From: Candidatus Latescibacterota bacterium
Lineage (GTDB): Bacteria > Latescibacterota > 4484-107 > B68-G9
DNA: 13,795 nucleotides
Direction of reading: 5' to 3'
Assembly (NCBI GenBank): GCA_012961755.1
Contig: DTYS01000055.1
Coordinates: 1 to 13,795, forward strand
Positions 1 through 8,298 of this stretch are shown here, piece by piece. Position 1 is the first letter of the stretch. Every line of letters starts with the position of its first letter. The notes beneath the pieces were generated by a model, which saw only the letters and a program-made list of their open reading frames with translations, did no database searches and had not been told where the DNA came from. Made by a program: the position numbers and the translations under genes.

Positions 1-786
1 AAGGCCTTGGCCGAATACCTCTTCAACGACGAGGACGCCCTGATAAGGGTGGATATGTCGGAATATATGGAGAGGTTCTCGACCTCCCGCCTCATAGGAG
101 CCCCTCCTGGGTACGTGGGATACGAGGAGGGTGGACAGCTCACCGAGAAGGTCCGCAGGAAACCTTATTCTGTGGTGCTCTTCGACGAGATAGAGAAGGC
201 ACATCCCGACTTCTTCCACCTACTGCTTCAGGTCCTGGACGAGGGGCATCTCACCGATAACTTCGGAAGAAGGGTGGACTTCAAGAACACCATCCTGATA
301 ATGACCTCCAACATAGGGACCCGCCATGCGAGGAAGGGCAAGGGGCTCGGGTTCGCGCGGACCGAGGGGGAGGACTACGAAGGGATGAAGGAGAGGATAT
401 TGGAGGAGGTCAAGCGCACTTTCAGCCCCGAGTTCCTCAACCGTGTCGATGAGATCATAGTCTTCAGGCCGCTTTCCAAGGAGGCGGTGCTCAAGATCGT
501 GGACATCCTTCTCAAGGAGGTCGTAGAGAGGATAGAGGCCCAGGAGATGCGCTTGGATGTGAGCGGGGGGGCGAAGAGGCTCTTAGCTGAGAAGGGCTAC
601 GATCCGGTGTTCGGTGCGAGACCTCTCAAGCGCACTATCCAGAGGTACATATCCGACCCCCTCGCCGAGGAGATACTCGAGGGGAAGTTCGGACCCGGGG
701 ATACCGTACGGGTCGTCCGTCGTGGGGATGGCCTCGCCTTCGTCCGGGTCAGGGGCAAGAGGTTGATGTCCCATGCGGCCTCCTGA
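1..786 (+). CDS. clpC: ClpC-type AAA+ unfoldase, C-terminal part (5' end outside window)
   Basis: This is the second AAA+ ring (D2) and C-terminal domain of a Hsp100/Clp ATPase, which unfolds proteins and threads them into the ClpP protease in the cytoplasm. The reading frame is open from base 1, so the start, the N-domain, D1 and the D2 Walker A lie upstream. Counting from base 1, the pore loop GYVG is at residues 37-40, Walker B ends at D62-E63, sensor 1 (MTSN) is at 101-104, the arginine finger is R148 in PEFLNR and sensor 2 is R207 in GARPLKR. An LGF tripeptide at 116-118, between sensor 1 and the arginine finger, matches the ClpP-docking loop of ClpA/ClpC. ClpB disaggregases lack this loop, so ClpC is the better call. 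TGA at 784-786 is followed 14 nt later by tamB, so the two are probably cotranscribed. Confidence 0.93.
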   Translation, partial: KALAEYLFNDEDALIRVDMSEYMERFSTSRLIGAPPGYVGYEEGGQLTEKVRRKPYSVVLFDEIEKAHPDFFHLLLQVLDEGHLTDNFGRRVDFKNTILIMTSNIGTRHARKGKGLGFARTEGEDYEGMKERILEEVKRTFSPEFLNRVDEIIVFRPLSKEAVLKIVDILLKEVVERIEAQEMRLDVSGGAKRLLAEKGYDPVFGARPLKRTIQRYISDPLAEEILEGKFGPGDTVRVVRRGDGLAFVRVRGKRLMSHAAS

Positions 787-800
787 GGGGGTGAGCGCAT

Positions 801-3800
801 ATGCTCGTAGGGAGACCTTGGAAGGTGGCCCTGGTGGTGGGAGCCGCGGTAGGATGTTATTTAAGTGTGAGGGCATTACAGGATGTGACCTTGCGCTATC
901 TTCAAGGATTGGCCTCCTCGAAGCTCGGAAGGCGGGTTTCTGTAGGTTCCCTCCGCGTAGGTTTGGGGACGTGGTACCTCAGTGATGTAAGGATATCCGA
1001 CCAGGTACAGATCCCACTCCTCAGGTTGAAGTACCGCCTCCTCCCTTGGAAGGTCACGGAGATATCCCTTTACGGCCCGATCCTGAACCTTAAAGGTGGA
1101 CCTCCCTTACTTCCGTTACATCCCCCACCCGTCCCTCTGAACTTCCGGCGGGGAAGGCTTCTCCCGTGGGCGGAGGACCTATCCGGCCGGATCTACGCGG
1201 GTGGGGACACCGTAAGGCTAGAGGTGGAAGGTTCTTTGGGAGGTGGGGTCTTTTCACTTAAAGGTTACCTGGAGGAGAAGTTCGGGACGGGCAGGATGGA
1301 GCTCGTTGCAAGGGGTGTAGATTTAGGATCCCTCCCGAAGGAAATCTCCTCCTGGGCCCTCTCCGGCCTTCTCTCCCTCAGGGCTGAGCTCTCCTTGGAG
1401 GACTTCTCGCCCTCCAGGGCGACCTTCCGTATGCGGGGAGAGGACGTAACCCTCAAAGGTCTGAGCCCTCTTTCCCAGGTGTGGCTGGAGGGTGAGAGGG
1501 ACGAAAGGTGCCTGTGGATACGAAGGTTGAGGGGCGTGAGCGAAGGGAGGTACTTCGAGGGGGAAGGGAAGATGACCGACGAGGGCCTGGACCTGGACAT
1601 CCTCATCCCCCAGTTTGAACTGGCTTCAGCCACCGATGGCTTTCTGAATGGAAAGGGGAACATAAGGTTAGATATAAAGGGGACTTGGGAAGGGATAAAG
1701 ATCAGCGGACGAGGAGAAGTCCCGATCGCCTTCCTGGAAAGGGTGCGGATAGAGGACCTTTCCTTTTCCTTCCAGCAGGAGCCCGGTCTCTTCAGGTTGA
1801 GCAGGGCATCCGGCTATATAGGAGGTGGAAGGGTTGAAGGATGGGGGAGGTTCCCCCGGAATGGTCCTTCGAGGTCCCGTTGGAGGATCGAGGGGGTGGA
1901 GGGGGAATCCCTTTGGGGGTTCCTTCTCCCTAAGGTAAGGTTGCCCAAGGGGAAGATATGGGGGACCTTGTACTACGATGGGGACGAATGGAGGTTCCTC
2001 CTGGACCGGGCCGAACTCGTATGGAGGGGGAGGGCCCTCCCTGCGCTCAGGGGCGTCCTTAGGGGAGGAGGAGGGCAGGTGAGGTTTCGTATATCCGGCC
2101 CTGGGTTGGAGGCCGCAGGGCAGGCGGCGAAACAAGGATTTAAGGTCTCCCTTAGGGTGGAGAGGAGCCCTCGCTTGGCCGGGAGGGACCTTCCCCTGAC
2201 CTGTGAACTTACGGCCTCCAGGACCGGCGATGGTCCCATCGTGGGACACTTACACGTAAAGGGCCCCTTCTGGGAGGCGGCCGGGCCCTACGAGCTACTT
2301 CCCGAGGGAGAGGGGCTCGTCCTCCTGCTCAGAAGGGGTTTCGTTTACGTATCCGGCAGAGCTATTCCATATCGAGGTGTGGTCAGGGTGGACCCCGGAA
2401 GGACGCGTTGGGACCTGGAGGTCGCCGGTGGAAAGCTATCCGGACGGACGGAGGATGGTGAAATACTCGCCTCTTTGGATGACTTCTCCTTAGCTTGGTT
2501 GGGCCTTGAGGGGAACCTCTCCGGAAGTGTGAGGGCTTACGAGGGCTCGGGTGGAGGGACTTTGGTCCTGTCCAACCTCGGGCTTAAGGGAAGAGGGGGG
2601 ATGGACGGGAGCTTCCGGTTCGGGTGGGACGGAGAAGGTCCGTGGCTTGAGGGGACGGTTCAGGATCGATGGGGAATTTTGGGCGAGGTCTCCTACAGGG
2701 GGGGAGAATTCCGGGCCGCTGGGTTGGACATAGAGATCTCCAGGATAGCCCGGCTCCTTACTCCGCAGGTAAGGCTTAGGGGAATGTTCTCCTACGATAT
2801 GGAAGTTTCGGCAAGGGGGTACAGGGCCCACGTAGAGGCGGTGGGGGTCCGGTTCAGGGAGGTGGGGATAGGTTACGTGGGGGGGGAGGTTAGGGGAAAG
2901 TTGAACGGGAACGCCCTGTTCAGGTTGAAGCTCTCCGGCGAAAGGGTGAAGGGTAAGGCGGAGGGGGACCTAAGGGACGGGACCTTGGACCTTAAGGTGA
3001 GCTTGGAAGGGGACCTCCTCTCCTCCCTCCTCGTGTTGGGAGGTGGCGCGAAGGCCTCCGGGTACGGTAAGTTGGAACTTGCCTTCAAGGGGTCCTATGA
3101 TTCCCCGAAGTTAAAGGGGTTCAACCTCTCCTTAGAAGATGGGAAGATCTCTTGGGGTCCCATGGAGGTCCAAAATATCGTCGTAGAGGCTCATATGGAG
3201 CCGGACGGCTTCCTGAAGGTGGAGAAGTTCAGGGCGAAGCTAGACGGCGGCAGGTTAGAGGTCTCCAACAGGAGGGGGGAGAGGTCACTTAAGTTGGGGG
3301 ACGTGAACCTCGGCGTCCTACAGCTGAACACCGGCCCCTCGGGGATAGAACTCCACATCCCGGGCGTCATGTCCCCCGGGGGGACGGGGACCTTCGTGTT
3401 TTACGGAAAGAGGCCGGACGAACCTTTCCTTATAGAGGGTCCTCCCTCCTCACCGAGGATGGTCGGGACGGTCCTCCTGCGCAACGCCGAGATAACCTAT
3501 CCCCCTACGGGAGGCAGGAAGATGCCCTCTGTCTGGGACCGGACTGATTGGGACATTACCCTCGTGGCCGGGGAGGAGGTGTGGTACTTCAGGGACGCTA
3601 TCTTCGGAGCTGGGGCCAGGCTCAGGATAGAGGAAGGGGACAGATTAACGCTGCACGGTTGCCCTGCGAGGGGGGATTTCTGGATGGAGGGCAACTTGAG
3701 GGCTACTTCAGGCACTATCTTCTACTTGGACAGGGAGTTCGAGGTGGAAGAAGCTGGGATAGAGTTCAACACTAAATATGGGGTGGAGCCCGTAGTGTAC

Positions 3801-4418
3801 GGGAGCGCTGAAACGAAGGTCCGTGACGAGAACACAGGGAAGGAATTTCCCGTATACCTCCGGCTTTACGCCTGGAACCCTAAGACCGGAACGAAGCTGG
3901 AGCGGGCTCCCTTGAGCGAATGTTTCTTAGATGTGGACGTCCCCCCTTCCCAGGATATCTCTAAGGAAGAGGTGCTCAAGCTCTTAGGATATCCCTTAGA
4001 GGAGTACCCCAGGAAGGTCGCCGAGGCGCTCGGAATAGGCATAGAGGACAAGGTCTTCCGCTCCATCCTCTCACCCATAGAGTACCGCCTCAGGAGGGCA
4101 ATAGGCCTGGACGTGTTACAAATTCAGCCTTCCCTTATGAAGAACCTCCTCTCCCCGTCGGGCCCTTCCCTCACGTCCCTGCTTTACGGGACTAAATTGA
4201 CCTTAGGAGAACGCATAGGTACGAGGGGTCTCCTGTTCTACAGGGGGGAGCTGGAACCTCCGAAGCCCCCCTACGGGGAGCTGTGGAGCGTGCAGCACCT
4301 CTTGGGATTGGAGTATAGGCTTTGGACGGACACGTGGCTAAAGCTCGAATATTCCTACGATCCCCTCTCCGGGGAAAGGGACAGGCGCGTAGGGCTCAAG
4401 CACAGGATATGGTGGTAA
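801..4418 (+). CDS. tamB: TamB-family translocation/assembly module protein (DUF490)
   Basis: A 1205-residue protein anchored in the inner membrane and predicted to span the periplasm as a long beta-rich hydrophobic groove. TamB/AsmA-like proteins assist outer-membrane barrel assembly and are implicated in phospholipid transport to the outer membrane. One N-terminal membrane segment (about residues 8-24, after R5-P6-W7-K8) is followed by about 900 residues of alternating hydrophobic/polar strands rich in Gly, Arg and Glu. The last 250 or so residues look like the TamB C-terminal domain: a segment around 970-992 containing FYLDREFEVE, a helical stretch DISKEEVLKLLG, and barrel-like strands ending in aromatic IWW. 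ATG 801 follows GGGGGTG at 787-793. Its size is close to that of E. coli TamB (about 1260). Overall sequence similarity to TamB is low, so the call rests on architecture, the C-terminal motifs and the position before bamA. Confidence 0.85.
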   Translation: MLVGRPWKVALVVGAAVGCYLSVRALQDVTLRYLQGLASSKLGRRVSVGSLRVGLGTWYLSDVRISDQVQIPLLRLKYRLLPWKVTEISLYGPILNLKGGPPLLPLHPPPVPLNFRRGRLLPWAEDLSGRIYAGGDTVRLEVEGSLGGGVFSLKGYLEEKFGTGRMELVARGVDLGSLPKEISSWALSGLLSLRAELSLEDFSPSRATFRMRGEDVTLKGLSPLSQVWLEGERDERCLWIRRLRGVSEGRYFEGEGKMTDEGLDLDILIPQFELASATDGFLNGKGNIRLDIKGTWEGIKISGRGEVPIAFLERVRIEDLSFSFQQEPGLFRLSRASGYIGGGRVEGWGRFPRNGPSRSRWRIEGVEGESLWGFLLPKVRLPKGKIWGTLYYDGDEWRFLLDRAELVWRGRALPALRGVLRGGGGQVRFRISGPGLEAAGQAAKQGFKVSLRVERSPRLAGRDLPLTCELTASRTGDGPIVGHLHVKGPFWEAAGPYELLPEGEGLVLLLRRGFVYVSGRAIPYRGVVRVDPGRTRWDLEVAGGKLSGRTEDGEILASLDDFSLAWLGLEGNLSGSVRAYEGSGGGTLVLSNLGLKGRGGMDGSFRFGWDGEGPWLEGTVQDRWGILGEVSYRGGEFRAAGLDIEISRIARLLTPQVRLRGMFSYDMEVSARGYRAHVEAVGVRFREVGIGYVGGEVRGKLNGNALFRLKLSGERVKGKAEGDLRDGTLDLKVSLEGDLLSSLLVLGGGAKASGYGKLELAFKGSYDSPKLKGFNLSLEDGKISWGPMEVQNIVVEAHMEPDGFLKVEKFRAKLDGGRLEVSNRRGERSLKLGDVNLGVLQLNTGPSGIELHIPGVMSPGGTGTFVFYGKRPDEPFLIEGPPSSPRMVGTVLLRNAEITYPPTGGRKMPSVWDRTDWDITLVAGEEVWYFRDAIFGAGARLRIEEGDRLTLHGCPARGDFWMEGNLRATSGTIFYLDREFEVEEAGIEFNTKYGVEPVVYGSAETKVRDENTGKEFPVYLRLYAWNPKTGTKLERAPLSECFLDVDVPPSQDISKEEVLKLLGYPLEEYPRKVAEALGIGIEDKVFRSILSPIEYRLRRAIGLDVLQIQPSLMKNLLSPSGPSLTSLLYGTKLTLGERIGTRGLLFYRGELEPPKPPYGELWSVQHLLGLEYRLWTDTWLKLEYSYDPLSGERDRRVGLKHRIWW

Positions 4419-4419
4419 C

Positions 4420-4426
4420 AGGAGGT
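4420..4426 (+). promoter_or_regulatory. Strong Shine-Dalgarno of bamA
   Basis: AGGAGGT lies 5 nt before GTG 4432, in the 13-nt gap after the tamB stop. It fixes the GTG as the start of BamA; no ATG in the same frame offers a better choice upstream. Confidence 0.75.
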
Positions 4427-4431
4427 GGACG

Positions 4432-6699
4432 GTGACGGTCTTCCTGTCCTGCTTGGTCGCCGTGATATGGGCTTCGGATATGAACGTAACGGAGATCGAG
4501 GTGCGTGGGGCCGCCAGGACTGACACGGTCTTGATATTGGAGGCGTCCGGGCTTTCCCCTGGGCAGGAGGTCACGCTGGACAAGGTCCAAAGTGCCATCC
4601 GCAGACTTTACGCCCTCGGACTCTTCAAGGATGTGCGCATATGGGCCGACGAGGACTCCGGGGGCGTAAGCTTGACCATAGAGGTTGAGGAGAACCCGGT
4701 CCTGGCCGAAATATCCTTCGAGGGCAACGAGGCCCTCAAGGAGCGGGAGCTCAGGAAGGCCCTCCACTTTACGGTAGGGCAGGTCGTAAGCTATAAGGTG
4801 ATACATGACGGCCAGATGTCCTTGAAGGAACTATACGAGGACGAGGGATACCTCTCCGCCGACGTCAAGGCCGTGGTAACCCCCGCGGGGAAGGGCAGGG
4901 TCCGTCTCACATATCTGATAGACGAAGGGAAGAAGGTCAAGGTGAAGAGGATCAACTTCATAGGAAACGAAGCCTTCGAGGACGGAAAGTTGAAGAAGCT
5001 TATGAAGACCAAGGAAGCTCGGTGGTGGAGGAAGGGGGAATTCAAGGAGGAGGTCTACAGAACTGACTTGGATAAGGTCCTGCAATTCTATAGGAACCAC
5101 GGGTACAGGGACGCCCAGGTCGTGAGGGACAGCATATATTACGACAGTTCAAAGCGCAACCTCTTCGTAGATATTTACCTCAAAGAAGGCCCTCAGTACT
5201 ACTTCGGCAAGGTGACATGGGAGGGCAACAAGGCCCTCACGGACGAGCAGTTGAAGGCCCTGCTGGACGTAAAGGAAGGGGAAGTGTACGACGAAGGGAA
5301 GTACGAGCACATCTATCAGAGCCTCCTTTCGGCGTACCAGGAGAAAGGGTACATATCGGCATCCGTCGATATACAGGAAAGCCTAAGGGGGGACACTTTG
5401 GACGTCCACTTCGTGGTACAGGAGGGCCGTCCGTCCAGGGTGCACAGGATAATGATAGCCGGGAACCGCAAGACCAAGGACAAGGTGATACTCAGGGAAC
5501 TGGTACTCGTTCCTGGGCAGGTCTTTCGGAGGTCGGACCTCGAAGGGAGCATAAGGAACCTGTACATGCTCAACTACTTCAGCAGCGTGACGCCGGAGCC
5601 CAAGTTCTTGGAGGACGGAGATGTCGACCTCCTCATAAGGGTGAAGGAGAAGCCAACGGGTCGGGCATCCGTGGGCCTGGGATACAGCGAGCAGTATAAG
5701 CTCATAGGTACGATCGGCCTTATGGTCCCGAACCTCTTCGGAAACGGCCAACAGTTGGACCTCACCTGCGACCTCGGAAGGCGTAGGGAGGTCCTGAGGT
5801 TCGATTTCACGGAACCCTGGCTCTTTGACACCCCTACGAGCTTGAGCTTGGACGTTTACCACATATACGATAAATCTTACACCGACTTCCACGAAAAGCG
5901 TACAGGCCTTTCGCTCAGACTCGGGAGGAGGCTGAGCTGGCTGGACGAGTACTCCCGCCTCTACGGAAGGTACAGGCTTGAGGAGGTGGACTACCCCTAC
6001 ATAGCCCCGGATTCGGTCTACACTGACCCGTACGGCCTTAGGGAGAGAAGTTGGCCCGAGAGGGCCAGCAGTATGGGACTTACCTTCCTCAGGGACAGCA
6101 GGGACCTTCCGGAGTTCCCCACAAAGGGTTCCATCCTTTCCCTTTCCGGTGAGTGGGCCGGCGGTCTCCTCAGGGGGGGGGAGGCGTACCAGAAGTATGA
6201 ACTCGACGGGGAGGTCTTCGTACCAACATTTTGGAAGTTCGTGTTCGTCCTGAGGGGAAGGGCGGGGTTCGTGGACGAGCTAGGCAAGAAGGGATATATC
6301 CCATTCGGGGAGAGGTTTATGCCTGGAGGGGTAAGTTGGGACGGGATAATAAGGGGATACGACGACCGAAGCGTAGTGCCGTACGAGGACGGAAAGCCCA
6401 TGGGCGGGAAGACTACCTTGATCCTTAACCTGGAGTATCAGTTCCCCATAGTGGAGGGTCAGCTCTACGGGCTGTTGTTCGCGGACGCCGGGAACTCCTG
6501 GAGGGATTGGAGGGATACGTATCCGCTTAAGCTTAAGCGTTCTATAGGATTCGGGATAAGACTTGTGATGCCCCCTATGGGCACCATAGGATTCGACTTC
6601 GGGTACAGGTTGGACGAAGTTAGGGACGATAGGGGAAAGGTCCTACAGCCCAAGGGTAAGTGGAACACCCACTTCCAGCTTGGAAGGCAATTCTTCTGA
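4432..6699 (+). CDS. bamA: BamA outer-membrane protein assembly factor, five POTRA domains
   Basis: The central Omp85 insertase that folds beta-barrel proteins into the outer membrane. After a short hydrophobic signal (residues 1-15, GTG start) come five POTRA domains at about 19-89, 90-168, 169-255, 256-334 and 335-408. Each has a GN/RG turn after the first strand and ends in a conserved E-x-P or E-G-x segment. POTRA3 carries the usual longer Trp-rich insertion. The barrel occupies about 409-755. It contains the loop-6 motif as I640-R641-G642-Y643 (family consensus VRGF/Y) and closes with a terminal Phe, the expected beta-signal. Five POTRAs and 755 residues fit BamA and not TamA, which has three. 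The signal peptide has no Lys or Arg before its hydrophobic core, and Cys7 is not in a lipobox. The gene sits 13 nt after tamB and 13 nt before skp. Confidence 0.97.
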   Translation: MTVFLSCLVAVIWASDMNVTEIEVRGAARTDTVLILEASGLSPGQEVTLDKVQSAIRRLYALGLFKDVRIWADEDSGGVSLTIEVEENPVLAEISFEGNEALKERELRKALHFTVGQVVSYKVIHDGQMSLKELYEDEGYLSADVKAVVTPAGKGRVRLTYLIDEGKKVKVKRINFIGNEAFEDGKLKKLMKTKEARWWRKGEFKEEVYRTDLDKVLQFYRNHGYRDAQVVRDSIYYDSSKRNLFVDIYLKEGPQYYFGKVTWEGNKALTDEQLKALLDVKEGEVYDEGKYEHIYQSLLSAYQEKGYISASVDIQESLRGDTLDVHFVVQEGRPSRVHRIMIAGNRKTKDKVILRELVLVPGQVFRRSDLEGSIRNLYMLNYFSSVTPEPKFLEDGDVDLLIRVKEKPTGRASVGLGYSEQYKLIGTIGLMVPNLFGNGQQLDLTCDLGRRREVLRFDFTEPWLFDTPTSLSLDVYHIYDKSYTDFHEKRTGLSLRLGRRLSWLDEYSRLYGRYRLEEVDYPYIAPDSVYTDPYGLRERSWPERASSMGLTFLRDSRDLPEFPTKGSILSLSGEWAGGLLRGGEAYQKYELDGEVFVPTFWKFVFVLRGRAGFVDELGKKGYIPFGERFMPGGVSWDGIIRGYDDRSVVPYEDGKPMGGKTTLILNLEYQFPIVEGQLYGLLFADAGNSWRDWRDTYPLKLKRSIGFGIRLVMPPMGTIGFDFGYRLDEVRDDRGKVLQPKGKWNTHFQLGRQFF

Positions 6700-6701
6700 A
6701 A

Positions 6702-6707
6702 AGGAGG
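6702..6707 (+). promoter_or_regulatory. Shine-Dalgarno deciding the skp/ompH start
   Basis: AGGAGG sits 5 nt before ATG 6713. The reading frame is open further upstream to TTG 6680, but that would overlap bamA, prepend a charged stretch to the signal peptide and ignore this site. ATG 6713 is therefore preferred. Confidence 0.75.
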
Positions 6708-6712
6708 AGAAC

Positions 6713-7228
6713 ATGAGGGTGGTCGCGTTGATGATAGTTTTGGGACTTCCGATCCGATCTGCCTGGGGCAAGGTCCTCAGGATAGGTTACATCAACTCGG
6801 ATAGGATACTTTCCGAGTACAAGGACTTCGCCCTGATACAGGAGAAGATAAAGAGGATGGAACAGCAGTGGGAACAGGAGGCCAAGGCTAAAAGGGAGGA
6901 AATCCGCAGGCTCGAGGACACTTACGAAAGTCAAAAGCTGCTTTTAAGCGACGAGAAGAGGATGGAGATGGAAAGGGAGATTAACCGTAAGTATCAAGAA
7001 TATCAGGAGTTCTTGAACGAAATCTTAGGACCCGAGGGCAAGAGGGCCAGGAAGATCCAGGAACTATCCAAGCCTATATACGACAAGATAAACTCGGTCC
7101 TCGCCAAGATAGCCGAGGAGGAGGGGCTGGACTTCATCTTCGATGTCTCGGTTCCTGCCGTGGTCTTCGCCCGTCCGGAATACGACCTTACGGATAAGGT
7201 CTTAGAATATTTGAACAGAGAGAAGTGA
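6713..7228 (+). CDS. skp: Skp/OmpH-family periplasmic chaperone
   Basis: A 171-residue periplasmic chaperone that holds unfolded outer-membrane proteins for delivery to BamA. Residues 1-19 are a signal peptide (M-R-V-V, hydrophobic core, likely cleavage after A17-W18-G19). The mature protein opens with the family strand RIGYINSDRIL, then a long charged coiled coil rich in Glu, Lys and Gln (about 35-115) that would form the Skp tentacles. It closes with the beta strands of the trimerisation body, including LDFIFDVSVPAVVFA. Length and order of parts match the family. The stop overlaps the lpxD start by 4 nt (GTGA). Placement between bamA and lpxD is the classic arrangement in many diderms. Codon use (AGG, ATA) matches its neighbours. 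Confidence 0.94.
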   Translation: MRVVALMIVLGLPIRSAWGKVLRIGYINSDRILSEYKDFALIQEKIKRMEQQWEQEAKAKREEIRRLEDTYESQKLLLSDEKRMEMEREINRKYQEYQEFLNEILGPEGKRARKIQELSKPIYDKINSVLAKIAEEEGLDFIFDVSVPAVVFARPEYDLTDKVLEYLNREK

Positions 7229-8298
7229 AGGGGTTGACCTTAGATCAGGTGGCGAAGCATGTGGGCGGGGAATTGGTGGGAGACGGTTCGGTCCCCATCT
7301 TCGGCATCGCCCCCTTGGACGAGGCCGGGGAGGGGGACCTGAGCTTCGCGGACCCGAGGCATGGAGAACTGGTCCGCACCACTAAGGCCTCCGCCCTCAT
7401 ACTTCCGGCCGAGCTGAAGGACGAATTCCCAGGCCCCAAGGTCATCTCTCCCAACCCATACTTGAGCTTTCAGAGGGCCATGCTCCTCTTCTACGGCCAA
7501 CACACCGAGCTTCCCCGGGGGATACACCGGACCGCGGTCGTGGGGAAGGGTGTGGTCTTAGGGGAGAAGGTATCCATAGGGCCGTACGTGGTGGTCGAGG
7601 AAGGTTGTGAGATAGGGGACGGGGTGTACATAGGTGCAGGATGTTACGTAGGTCCGAGGTGCAGGATAGGTCCGGGTTCGAGGCTCTACCCGCACGTGGT
7701 GCTCTATCCGGATGTGGAATTGGGAAGGGGGGTCGTCGTACACAGTGGGACGGTGATAGGGGCCGACGGGTTCGGGTTCGCCTTCGACGGGAAGGAGTAC
7801 CGTAAGATACCGCAGGTGGGGAAGGTAGTCATAGAGGACGGCGTCGAGATAGGAGCACAGGTCGCCGTAGACAGGGCGACCTTAGGATGCACGTTCGTAG
7901 GTAAGGGGACGAAGATAGACAACCTCGTACAGGTGGCCCATAACGTAAAGATAGGCCCCCATACCGTGATCGCAGGACAGGTCGGGATCTCCGGGAGCAC
8001 TAAGATAGGAGCATACGTCCAGGTCGGGGGGCAGGCTGGGTTCAAGGACCACATAAAGGTGGGGGACGGTGCTAAGGTGGCCGCACGGTCCGGTGTGACC
8101 AAGTCCGTGCCTCCAAGAACCCAGGTCTCGGGCTACCCCGCGAGGCCCCACAGGAGACAGCTGAGGATAGAGGCCGTCCTTTCCAAGCTCCCGGAGCTTA
8201 TCAGGCTCGTGACGGAACAACATGAAAGGATAGCCCGTTTGGAGGAAATTCTTGGGAAGGGGGAGCAAGATGTTGAAGAAGCAGAGGACGATAGGTAG
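7225..8298 (+). CDS. lpxD: UDP-3-O-(3-hydroxyacyl)glucosamine N-acyltransferase
   Basis: Third enzyme of lipid A synthesis. It transfers a 3-hydroxyacyl chain from ACP to the 2-amino group of UDP-3-O-acyl-glucosamine in the cytoplasm. The 357-residue protein has the N-terminal uridine-binding domain (about 1-100, opening LTLDQVAKHVGGELVGDG), then a left-handed beta helix of hexapeptide repeats (about 105-305), then a C-terminal helix. The catalytic His in VAHNV falls at H239 and a second conserved His at H276, the same numbers as in E. coli LpxD. The start is GTG 7225, overlapping the skp stop by 4 nt. A TTG at 7234 is also possible, but would remove MKG from the first strand. The 3' end overlaps lpxC-fabZ by 29 nt, which suggests translational coupling. 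The tail after 330 is acidic and longer than in E. coli (341 residues). Confidence 0.96.
   Translation: MKGLTLDQVAKHVGGELVGDGSVPIFGIAPLDEAGEGDLSFADPRHGELVRTTKASALILPAELKDEFPGPKVISPNPYLSFQRAMLLFYGQHTELPRGIHRTAVVGKGVVLGEKVSIGPYVVVEEGCEIGDGVYIGAGCYVGPRCRIGPGSRLYPHVVLYPDVELGRGVVVHSGTVIGADGFGFAFDGKEYRKIPQVGKVVIEDGVEIGAQVAVDRATLGCTFVGKGTKIDNLVQVAHNVKIGPHTVIAGQVGISGSTKIGAYVQVGGQAGFKDHIKVGDGAKVAARSGVTKSVPPRTQVSGYPARPHRRQLRIEAVLSKLPELIRLVTEQHERIARLEEILGKGEQDVEEAEDDR
8259..8265 (+). promoter_or_regulatory. Shine-Dalgarno of lpxC-fabZ inside lpxD
   Basis: GGGGGAG lies 4 nt before ATG 8270, inside the lpxD coding region. It supports ATG 8270 over the in-frame TTG 8252 upstream. With this start, the active-site residues fall at the standard E. 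coli numbers E78-H79. Confidence 0.6.

Noticed and set aside
1..786. ClpB disaggregase identity
   Set aside because: An LGF ClpP-docking tripeptide is present after sensor 1, and the flanking sequence follows ClpC.
1668..2249. 193-codon minus-strand frame within tamB
   Set aside because: Pro/Gly-rich mirror of G-rich coding sequence, with no motif or separate ribosome site.
4432..6699. TamA or TamL identity for the Omp85 gene after tamB
   Set aside because: Five POTRA domains fit BamA and not three-POTRA TamA; there is no lipobox cysteine as in TamL.
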